In this document: positions 35,901-46,612 of the stretch, piece by piece
How positions within the stretch are numbered: the stretch's first letter is position 1
How the letters are laid out: every line of letters begins with the position of its first letter
NCBI RefSeq assembly: GCF_945859705.1
Contig: NC_079136.1
Span: 8,287,501 to 8,351,500, forward strand
DNA from: Episyrphus balteatus
Lineage: Eukaryota > Arthropoda > Insecta > Diptera > Syrphidae
DNA length: 64,000 bases
Direction of reading: 5' to 3'
Program-made: the position numbers and the translations under genes
Notes under the pieces: generated by a model
Database searches by the model: none
Seen by the model: the letters and a program-made list of their open reading frames with translations, nothing else
Told to the model about the DNA's origin: nothing

Positions 35901-37983
35901 GTCTATCATTACTTCATATACTTTATTTTTGTATCTTTTAAAGAAAAAAAGATAAAAATAAAAAACGATGAAAATTGGTTAAAAACGGTCAAAAAACGTG
36001 TTTTTTAAAAACTTGTTTCTTCCGTTATTTAGTCAAAACTCACTAAACGATTCCAATTTTTGCACATGTATGCATAAGGTAAAAACCTACATGTCCTATA
36101 AGTTTGAGATTTTTTGAACGCTCCAAAAAAAGCTAAAAATCAAAAACTATCCAAAAATACCCTAAAAAACAGGGCGTTTTTCAAAAATTCATATTTCGAA
36201 ACGCAGAGTGTTGGAAAAAAATCCGTATCAGACGCCTAACTTTTTTTTCCCTCATCTTTCACCTGGCACCTTTAGAATTGTCAAAAAAAATGTCCCCTAC
36301 CCAAAATCATCATTTTGTCATAGCCCCAACACGTGAACAACGTCCAAACAAAACGTTGTAGCTTAGTTTCAATTTTTTTAGAATTTTTTCTTAAATGCAG
36401 TTATTCTTAAATTAGTTTTATATATCCATAGCAAAAAAAAACAACTCTCTACAATTTTGCCTTTAGATTTTAACCTAAACTTCATCTTTCCGTTTTACCC
36501 CTGTTTACCCTATTAAATGACGGAATTTTTAAAAATCCTTCATTTGGATCAAGCTTTAGGTAATTATCTTTCAAATAAGCTATAGAAGATTTTTGTATTT
36601 TTAATACCTAGTTTATTTTTAATTTTTAATTGAAATTTTTTGCCGCACTGCGAAAATGCGAGAGTGGGACGGGAGAAAATGGCGTCACTTTTTTGGACAT
36701 TTGTTTTTTTTGGCGTCACGTCAAAAAATATATTATTTATTATGTTTTTTTTGCATTTGAGTAGGAGTTGCTTGTATTTTAGGGATGACCAGACTACAAA
36801 GATACATATGACGATATGACAAAAGTTTGATGTACAAAACTTTCAGTAAAGTCTATTTTGGTACATTTTCTGTAATTATCCAAAACCCTATTATCCAAAT
36901 AAATAGATTTTAAATTAAATTCTTGCTTTGTGTAAACTTTAAATCCATTAAAGTTGGTATTTATTCTTTTATCGAATTGCGACAACCTTAGCTTCGGCCA
37001 AGTAAATAAACTCCATAGCAAGGCCAAGGACATTTAGAAAGAACTTTTTTTTAAATGAATTCGATTTAATTTCCGTTTTGATTTTGCTAGACTGATAAAT
37101 AAATGCAAACAATTTCAATTATTTTGAAGAATTCCAAATAGTAAACACTTCACTTTGTAAAGCTTCACAATGTTTAAGTGAAAAGTTCACAGAATAAAAA
37201 CAACTGAGACCAAATTCAATTTGCTTTGCCATTTTGCATATCTCTCTCAAGAAGTTTCCAGATTATTGACGCTCATTTATTTGCTAAATAAAATCGTCGA
37301 ACGTTGTTTTTGATGAGATGGCAATTTTATCGGGGGATGATGGGTACACCTTGAAGTCCTTATTGGCTTAAAAATGTTTAAATTGTTTTTTATTTTTTCG
37401 GCCAAAATTAAGTCTTCCATGTAAATAATAAAAGACTATAATAAATTTCAATTAAAGCACTTTAAAAAAGCAAATAAGGAAATAAAGTGAATTCAATTTA
37501 ATTGGCTTATAGGAATTAAAGAATAGACAAAAACAAAATTGAAATTAAATTTGCACTCATACCAACACAACAAAGAGTCACTTAAGCATCTTATAGTTGT
37601 TCATGTACTTGATTTTCTCAGAGGACATTACCTTTGAATGTCAAATTGAAAAGGCTAAATGATTACAAAAACCTAAGTGAATAACTTCAATTAAATTTTT
37701 TTTGTTACCCTCATTCCATTTATTACCTAATTTAATTTTCTTGGAAGGAATGAAAAAAGAATGATATTGATGGTCCTTTTTTTAAGAGAGAAGAAAATAG
37801 ATTGAATTTGTTTTTTTTTTTATAGACAAAAGGTTTAATTTAAAATTTGTCATGTTTTCAAAAACTTATTTTTTTTTATACGAGAGTGCAAAATGTGTAT
37901 ATATGAAATAATTGTTAATTTTTTTCAAAATCTGTTGAAGGTAAATTCGTAGACTGGTTACTAAATAAATAAATTAAAAATAA
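32943..37983. other. Long non-coding stretch with repeat fragments
   Basis: No supported gene. Bases about 34455-34700 are a diverged fragment of foldback family 1 (CAGCTCTGAATTTGATGAT and GGTAATTAAAAAT blocks). Bases 34711-34735 read ACAGGGTGCCTCAAAAGTCA, a type of dispersed repeat end common in insects. Bases about 35060-35590 hold about three degenerate tandem units of roughly 200 bp, each with an AACCTATACAAAATT or related block. Bases 36640-36730 are slightly GC-richer, without an ORF. Confidence 0.35.
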
Positions 37984-39062
37984 ATCACAACAAAAACATT
38001 ACTGTTAAAAAAAGAGCCAAGTTCTCCTATGTTGAAATTATGCTGGCACAAAAAGTACTGAGATGAAAAGTGTACCAAGTTCTAAAGTTTGGGTTCAAAT
38101 TCATATCAATAAAATTTTGATTGTTCTCTTGACAATTTTTCTTCAAATTACAGATTTTAAAAGTTATTTCAAAAATTGCCAAGCAAACAATCAAAATTTT
38201 ATTGATACGAATTTGAACCCAAACTTTAGAACTTGGTACACTTTTACATCTCAGTACTTTTTGTGCCAGCATAATTTCAACATAGGAGAACTTGGCTCCT
38301 TTTTTAACAGTAATGTTTTTGTTGTGATTTCACTACTTTTTGCAAGGTATGGCTGTAGAATTGAAAACCTCTATATTTGAAAAAATGAAAAAGTGAAAAT
38401 GGGCTGTTGCCACGCCCCCGACTAAAATTCTCAAACTTTAAATTGTTTCCTTTGTATAAACTACCAGCTCTACCATTCTACCAAATTTCAAGATTCTACG
38501 ATAGCCAGAAGCTCTATAATATTTGATGAAAACTCAGAGGAAATGGGCGGTTACCACGCCTCCTGGCTGAAATTTCCAAATTTTAAATTTTTTTCTTTGT
38601 ATTAACTACTAGCTCTACCATTCTGCCAAATTTAAAGATTCTACGATAATCAGAAGTGCTCTATAATATTTTATGCCACGCCCCCTGAATTGAAAATCTC
38701 AAATTTTCTATTTTTTCCTTTGTATACACCACAAGTCCTATCACCGTGTAAAATTTCAATTTTCTACAATATCGGGAAGTTCTCCATAATTTTGATGATC
38801 TGTCAGTGAGTCAGTGAATCAGTGAGTCAGTTACGGTTTTTGCGATTTTTGAAGCCCTATATCTCAGAAACTATTCATCGTATGAGGCTGTGAGGTGTTT
38901 GGTTTTGACGAGCTCAACAAATGTAGTGAGTTTGAAATTTCTAGCATCTTTGGTGTGGAAGTTAGAGGGGGGTCGAAAATGGCCTTAATTGTTTCCTGTA
39001 AATAAGGGTGTAGTGCCAAAGTAGCTAGAGAACTTGGCTGGGCACTACCGTGCCCCTTGATA
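37984..39062 (+). mobile_element. Helentron-like non-autonomous element, copy B
   Basis: Same order as copy A read in the opposite direction. The foldback is at 37984-38330, two to three decayed units of the 147-bp repeat are at about 38331-38700, and the single-copy domain follows with GTCAGTGAGTCAGTGAATCA. The terminal hairpin GGGCAC-TACC-GTGCCC is followed by CTTGATA at 39062. It has fewer repeat units than copy A, so unit number varies between copies. Confidence 0.68.
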
Positions 39063-39159
39063 CCGATACGTTTAAAAAACATCATCAAAAGTTTAATATT
39101 CAAAAATTACACTAAAAACAAAACTTTTCTCATCGTACACATTTTTAAATTCAGGTATG

Positions 39160-40625
39160 TAGTGGAGTAACTAAAGCAAATTATTAGGGAATCCAGCCGA
39201 ACAGCTCCGATTTCGATGATCTTTTTTTTTCAAACGTCGGTAATTAAAAATACTTTAAAGTCTATAGGTTAAAAATTGCCCCATGTTGCCGTATTGTTTT
39301 TTTTTAATTAAAATTAAATTTTTTTTGAACAAAACCATTTTGTTTGCTTAAATTTCAAAAAATAAAATATACCAAAAGATTCTCTAGGTAATTTAAGGCA
39401 AAAATATATATGGAAGTAAAAGACAATCTTCCATCGATTAAGCGATAAATGCAATTTTGTCACAAACTGACTTCTAACACAAAAAAAATATTTTGAACAC
39501 AACGGCAACACCTATAATATTAAAAAACACATTTTAAAAAAGCCAAAAGCTCATTCCTATCCTATAAAATTTAAATCCACAAAATTTAATGAATAGTTTT
39601 TGAAAAAATGGTCCTTAAACTCAGAATTAAAAAAAAAAAATTTTTTTCAAAAAAATTTAAATGACTTTTTTTCAAACTTTTTCGTAATAAAATATGAATT
39701 TATTTTTAAAAATATTTTGGCCATAGAAAAAAAGGTTATATATACATATGATAGTTTAAAAAAAAAAAATTACTCCAATTTCATTGGATTTTTCGATAAA
39801 AACTGAATTTGTTGCATTGAAACAATTGATTTAATCAAAGACTTTGGCAAATAAGAACATTAAACTTTTGCTATTTTACTTTCAACAATTAGGGCTATTG
39901 AATGAAGAAAAGATAACTTTATATTTAAATGTTGAACTTAAAAAAAAATTTGTTATTAAAAAAGTTCTTCGAAAATGAAATACTTTTTAATTTTTTTCAT
40001 AAATTGTAATACATATTGACATTTTTTTGTAATTTCAAATAATAATAAATGTGGCCTAAAAAATTTGAAAAATAAATGCATTTTATGTTACGAAAAAGTT
40101 TTAAAAGATCATGTTATAATTTTTTCAATATTTTTTTTTTTTTTTCAAAAATCTGAGTTCAACTACCATTTTTTCAAAAGCCCTTTCCTGAATTTACTTA
40201 ATTTTAATTTGACTCATATCTGTCAAAAGCTTCAAGCTTTTTAAAAATGTATACTTAAATATTGTAGGTGTTGCCGTTGTATTCAAATATTTTTTTTTGT
40301 GTTTTAATTAAAATTTGTGAGAAAATTGCATTTATCGCTTAAACGATGGAAGATTGTCTTTTACTTCCATATGATTGTTTTCCTTTAATTGCCTTGACAA
40401 TCTTTTGGCATTAATAAATTTATGAAATTTAAGCAACATTTTTGGACAATTTTTTTTTTGTTCACAAAAATCTTCAATTAAATTTAATAAATCAAAACGT
40501 AAACAGCAGCAAATTTTAATCTATAGACTTAAAGATTTTTTAATTACCGACTTTTGAAAAAGAAGATCATCAAAATCAGAGCTGTTCGGCCGGGTTCCCT
40601 AATATTCTCATTTCTTACTCTACTA
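39160..40625. mobile_element. Foldback transposon, family 1, copy 3
   Basis: Complete ends (TAGTGGAGTAACTAAAGC; TACTCTACTA) and 3-bp target duplication ATG (39157-39159, 40626-40628). 1466 bp, non-coding, collinear with copies 1 and 2. Confidence 0.88.
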
Positions 40626-40628
40626 ATG

Positions 40629-42287
40629 AAGAAATAAAAAATCCGGAATTCTAGTTCAAATATTCTACCAACATTCAATTCATGTTTAAAAGCTTCAGGA
40701 TATTTGGCAAAAGACCTCGAACAAAATTTTATTCCTCATAGGATATAAAATTTTATATTTTATTTCTGAGCCTACGGCTATAATATTTGCCAAATAAAAA
40801 GTTTTACAGATAGATATCGCACTACCAACGATTATTTGCTGTGTCGGTTTTTATTTTTCTCACTATAAATAATCTTACAGATACGAGTAAAAATATAGAA
40901 GACATCTTTTATTCGTATGTGCATCATAAAAATGTTCTTTTTTTATGGATAGGTAGGGTTTCTTCAGAAAAGACTATTCATTATTATTGGCAGACTTCGT
41001 CTTTAATAAGGACTGTTTTTTATCATTTTTTTTTTTTCTGAAAGTGTAGTGTACATAATGAGGGCGCAAATTACCGTCATTAAACTCAGTGATGCAAGGA
41101 CAAGGACAAGGAAATTCTTTTTCAATGAAAGTCGAGACTGAAAGAATGTTATAATTTGTGTTTTATTTTTTCTTGAAGTAAAATCAGAAAGTTTTCCTTT
41201 ATTTTATTGAATAAATTAATGACAAACTTTAGAGTAAGTTTTGATTTGAAACGTAAAACTTTTAACCCTATTTAAACTACTTAATTATTCCCAAAATCAC
41301 CTCCAATAAAACCATATCCGATACTTTAATTGCCACTGGATGTCAAAATATAATTGCACCGATATCATGCACGAATATCAAGATATCTAAAAGGTTAAAC
41401 GTTAAAACTATTACAGCCATTACAGCCTATTATTTGGCATTAAAACGTTGGTACTGGTACTTCCAAAAATACCTTCACACAAAGAACAAATAATAAAAGC
41501 CATCGTCCTTTGCTTCACGTTTTGCCCTATGAATAACATAGAACAATAAAACAAAACACATTACAGCAGCATTTCATTAGAGTGAAATGCCTCGATACCA
41601 GAACAGAGCTTCAAGAAGTACAAATGCAAATTGGTATATATGAAACAAAAGTTCATGGGTCATGAAAGGTACCCGCTTTACAGAGCTAGACATGCAATCG
41701 TTTATCCTTTGGCTCATTCATAGATACACCTACAAACAGCAACACACATTTATACAATCCAATCAAATTTATAACTTTTTTTTTTGTTGTTGTTGTATGA
41801 TATAGCGACAGCCATTATTTTCCCAAAGGCCACCCACATCATATAGCGCTGCAGCTTTAATTTAAAAGGAAGAAAAAAAAAACAGAACTTAGGATTTTAC
41901 AAGGTTATGTGCGTTTGGAATTCTCAAATCCAATTAATGCCTGGGGATTTGACAATTTTTATTTTTTTTTTTTGCAAAAATAAAAACTATACACCGACTC
42001 GGTTTGGCTGTTTTTTTTTAACAAGTTTGAAATGGATTGTGTGAATGTGTATATGATTTATGTCCTCTTTTTTTGCCATAATAATACAGACATACACGAC
42101 ATGTCCCCAATGTGTCATCTCCAGCTGAATACATCCTAATTTTGACGAGGTTTTAAATTGAAAAGAAACAAAGAATACACATTTCCATCCACATTGTTTG
42201 AAATAGTTTAAATTTAGTAATTAAATGGTACACTTACAACTTACATGCAATGAGGATTTATCCCTATAAAAATTGAGTAATTTACTT
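40629..42287. other. Non-coding stretch, nothing recognised
   Basis: No supported gene or repeat. The sequence lies directly upstream of the 11-bp satellite. Confidence 0.4.
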
Positions 42288-45200
42288 GGGACGTGTCCCG
42301 GACATGTCCCGGACGTGTCCCAGACATGTCCCGGACGTGCCCGGGACATGTCCCAGGCGTGTCCCAGACATGTCCCGGACATGTCCCAGACATGTCCCGG
42401 ACGTGTCCCGGACATGTCCCGGACATGTACTGGACGTGTCCCGGACATGTCCCGGACATGTCCCGGACGTGCCCCGGATATGTCCCGGACATGTCCCAGA
42501 CACGTCCCGGACATGTCCCTTGCATGTCCCAGACATGTCCCGGACGTGCCCGGGACATGTCCCAGGCGTGTCCCAGACATGTCCCGGACATGTCCCAGAC
42601 ATGTCCCGGACATGTCCCAGACATGTCTCGGACATGTCCCAGACATGTCTCGGACATATCTCGGACATGCCCCGGACCTGTCCCGGACATGTCCCGGACA
42701 TATCCCGGACATGTCCCGGACGTGGCCCGGACATGTCCCAGACATGTCCTGGACGTGTCCCGGACGTGTCCCGGACGTGTCCCGGACATGTCCCGGACAT
42801 GTCCCGGACATGTCCCGGACGTGTCCCGGACATGTCCCGGACGTGTCCCGGACATGTCCCGGTTATGTCCCTTACGTGTCTCCTACGTGTCCCGGACATG
42901 TCCCGGACATGTTCCGGACGTGGCCCGGACGTGGCCCGGACATGTCCCGGACATGTCCCAGACATGTCCCGGACGTGCCCCGGACATGTCCCTAGCATGT
43001 CCCGGACATGTCTCGGACATATCTCGGACATGTCCCGGACCTAACCCAGACATGTCCCGGACATATCCCGGACATGTCCCGGACGTGGCCCGGACATGTT
43101 CCGGACGTGGCCCGGACGTGGCCCGGACATGTCCCGGACGTGGCCCGGACATGTTCCGGACGTGGCCCGGACGTGTCCCAGACAAGTCCCGGACGTGTCC
43201 CGTACATGTCCCGGACATGTACCGGACGTGTCCCGGACGTGTCCCGGACATGTCCCGGACATGTCCCAGACATGTCCCGGACGTGTCCCAGACAAGTCCC
43301 GGACTTGTCCCGGACATGTCCCGGACATGTCCCGGACATGTACCGGACGTGTCCCGGACGTGTCCCGGACATGTCCCGGACATGTCCTGGGCGTGTCCCG
43401 GACGTGTCCCGGACGTGTCCCGGACGTGTCCCGGACATGTCCCGGACGTGTCCCGGACATGTCCCGGACATGTCCCGGACGTGTCCCGGACGTGTCCCGG
43501 ACATGTCCCGGACGTGTCCCGGACGTGTCCCGGACATGTCCCGGACGTGTCCCGGACGTGTGCCGGACATGTACCGGACATGTCCCGGACGTGTCCCGGA
43601 CATGTCCCGGACATGTCCCGGACATGTCCCGGACGTGTCCCGGACATGTCCCGGACATGTCCCGGACGTGTCCCGGACGTGTCCCGGACATGTCCCGGAC
43701 ATGTCCCGGACGTGTCCCGGACATGTCCCGGACATGTACTGGACGTGTCCCGGACATGTCCCGGACATGTCCCGGACGTGCCCCGAATATGTCCCGGACA
43801 TGTCCCAGACACGTCCCGGACATGTCCCTTGCATGTCCCAGACATGTCCCGGACGTGCCCGGGACATGTCCCAGGCGTGTCCCAGACATGTCCCGGCCAT
43901 GTCCCAGACATGTCTCGGACATGTCCCAGACATGTCTCGGACATATCTCGGACATGCCCCGGACCTGTCCCGGACATGTCCCGGACATATCCCGGACATG
44001 TCCCGGACGTGGCCCGGACATGTCCCAGACATGTCCTGGACGTGTCCCGGACGTGTCCCGGACGTGTCCCGGACATGTCCCGGTTATGTCCCTTACGTGT
44101 CTCCTACGTGTCCCGGACATGTCCCGGACATGTCCCGGACATGTTCCGGACGTGGCCCGGACGTGGCCCGGACATGTCCCAGACATGTCCCGGACGTGCC
44201 CCGGACATGTCCCTAGCATGTCCCGGACATGTCTCGGACATATCTCGGACATGTCCCGGACCTAACCCAGACATGTCCCGGACATATCCCGGACAAGTCC
44301 CGGACGTGGCCCGGACATGTTCCGGACGTGGCCCGGACGTGGCCCGGACATGTCCCGGACGTGGCCCGCACATGTTCCGGACGTGGCCCGGACGTGTCCC
44401 GGACATGTCCCGAACGTGTCCCAGACATGTCCCAGACGTGTCCCAGACATGTCCCGGACGTGTCCCAGACATGTCCCGGACGTGTCCCAGACAAGTCCCG
44501 GACGTGTCCCGGACATGTCCCGGACATGTACCGGACGTGTCCCGGACATGTACCGGACGTGTCCCGGACGTGTCCCGGACATGTCCCGGACATGTCCTGG
44601 GCGTGTCCCGGACGTGTCCCGGACGTGTCCCGGACATGTCCCGGACATGTCCCGGACGTGTCCCGGACATGTCCCGGACATGTCCCGGACGTGTCCCGGA
44701 CATGTCCAAGACGTGTCCCGGACATGTCCCGGACGTGTCCCGGACATGTCCCGGACGTGTCCCGGACATGTCCCGGACATGTCCCGGACATGTCCCGGAC
44801 GTGTCCCGGACATGTCCCGGACATGTCCCGGACGTGTCCCGGACATGTCCCGGACATGTCCCGGACGTGTCCCGGACATGTCCCGGACATGTCCCTTACG
44901 TGTCTTGGACGTGTCCCGGACATGTCCCGGACGTGTCCCAGACATGTCCCAGACGTGTCCCAGACATGTCCTGGACGTGTCCCAGACATGTCCCGGACGT
45001 GTCCCAGACAAGTCCCGGACGTGTCCCGGACATGTCCTGGACATGTACCGGACGTGTCCCGGACGTGTCCCGGACATGTCCCGGACATGTCCTGGGCGTG
45101 TCCCGGACGTGTCCCGGACGTGTCCCGGACGTGTCCCGGACGTGTCCCGGACATGTCCCGGACATGTCCCGGACGTGTCCCGGACGTGTCCCGGACATGT

Positions 45201-45735
45201 CCCGGTTATGTACCTTACGTGTCTCGGACGTGTCCCGGACATGTCCCGGACGTGTCCCGGACATGTCCCGGACATGTCCCTTACGTGTCTTGGACGTGTC
45301 CCGGACATGTCCCGGACGTGTCCCAGACATGTCCCAGACATGTCCCAGACATGTCCCGGACGTGTCCCAGACATGTCCCGGACGTGTCCCAGACAAGTCC
45401 CGGACGTGTCCCGGACATGTCCTGGACATGTACCGGACGTGTCCCGGACGTGTCCCGGACGTGTCCCGGACATGTCCCGGACATGTCCTGGGCGTGTCCC
45501 GGACGTGTCCCGGACGTGTCCCGGACATGTCCCGGACGTGTCCCGGACGTGTCCCGGACATGTCCCGGACGTGTCCCGGACGTGTCCCGGACATGTCCCG
45601 GACATGTCCCGGACGTGTCCCGGACGTGTCCCGGACATGTCCCGGTTATGTACCTTACGTGTCTCGGACGTGTCCCGGACATGTCCCGGACGTGTCCCGG
45701 ACATGTCCCGGACGTGTCCCGGACATGTTCTGGAC
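42288..45735. repeat. 11-bp satellite, about 313 units, array 1
   Basis: Unit GGACATGTCCC, with the common variant GGACGTGTCCC. The first ten bases are a perfect palindrome when the centre is CATG. Every third unit returns to the same codon phase (33 bp = 11 codons, PDMSRTCPGHV-like) and the unit contains no stop in any frame, so very long spurious ORFs run on both strands. Variant markers show higher-order duplication. GGTTATGTCCCTTACGTG occurs at 42861 and 44082, 1221 bp (111 units) apart. Its relative with GTACCTT occurs at 45204 and 45644, 440 bp (40 units) apart. Confidence 0.98.
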
Positions 45736-45985
45736 ATTTGAAAGAAAGTCAGTATATGGAATTCAAAAAATATTTGCGACACTTAAATAAAAAAAATTAG
45801 GAAAGTACCAATGTTTAATTACATTAATGAGGTGTATTTTTCTTTAGCCAGTGCATATGCTATAGAAAAAAGCATAATTTTAAAAAGCAGAATTTTGAAA
45901 AACAGAGTAGAAAAAAAGCAGAATTTTGAAAAACAGAATTTTCGCTAAAAAGGTAGAATTTTGAAGGCAGAATTTTGACCCGATC
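45736..45985 (-). repeat. Block interrupting the satellite, shared with 1693-2004
   Basis: An inverted copy of the 1.7-2.0 kb block. It shares GAAAGAAAGTCAGTATATGG, TGCGACACTTAAATAA, GAGGTGTATTTTTCTTTAGC and the CAGAATTTTGAAAA units, ending GACCCGATCCC. Satellite flanks it directly on both sides here but is absent at the 1.7-kb locus. Confidence 0.9.
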
Positions 45986-46437
45986 CCGTCCCGGACATAT
46001 CCCGGACATGTCCCGGAAGTGGCCCGGACATGTCGCGGACGTGTCCCGGACATGTACCGGAGGTGTCCCGGACGTGGCCCGGACATGTCCCGGACGTGGC
46101 CCGGACATGTCCCGGACGTGTCCCGGACATGTCCCGGACGTGTCCCGGACATGTATCGGACGTGTCCCGGACGTGGCCCGGACATGTCCCGGACATATCC
46201 AGGACGTGGCCCGGACATGTCTCGGACATGTACTGGACGTGTCCCGGACGTGTCCCGGACGTGTCCCGGACATGTCCCGGACGTGTCCCGGACGTGGCCC
46301 GGACATGTCCCGGACGTGTCCCGGACATGTCCCGGACGTGTCCCGGACATGTCCCGGGCATGTCCCGGACGTGTCCCGGACATGTCCCGGACGTGTCCCG
46401 GACATGTCCCGGATAAGTCCCGTACGTGTCCCAAACA
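45986..46437. repeat. 11-bp satellite, about 41 units, array 2
   Basis: Same unit and orientation as array 1, richer in GTGG (GGACGTGGCCC) variants. It ends nine bases before a probable Helitron. Confidence 0.97.
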
Positions 46438-46446
46438 AGCTTTAAT

Positions 46447-46612
46447 TCTATACTAACCAATTTCCTGGAGCTTGTCTCCGATGTTGACTCGACGACGATC
46501 ACAGAAGAACTAAATTATCTCGTGGTGGTGTTGGTATAATTGTATTCAAAATTGTTGCAAATAAAAAAAATAAAGAAATTGGCACTCGAATTTCGAGGGC
46601 TGGGTCGGCTAG
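46447..46612 (+). mobile_element. Probable 166-bp non-autonomous Helitron
   Basis: The 5' end is TCTATACTAACC, the canonical animal Helitron start. Near the 3' end a perfect hairpin CTCGAA-T-TTCGAG (46585-46597) is followed 11 bases later by CTAG (46609-46612) and then T. A TC start, hairpin, CTRR end and T on the 3' flank are the defining Helitron features. No A directly precedes the start (the flank is AT), a small departure from A|T insertion. No coding sequence. Confidence 0.68.

Noticed and set aside
42293..45790. A 1165-codon open frame and many other long frames on both strands
   Set aside because: They are produced by the stop-free 11-bp satellite (33 bp = 11 codons). All frames on both strands are open and there are no non-repeat domains.
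42288..46437. CRISPR-like array of palindromic repeats
   Set aside because: The units are contiguous with no unique spacers, and the window is clearly eukaryotic.
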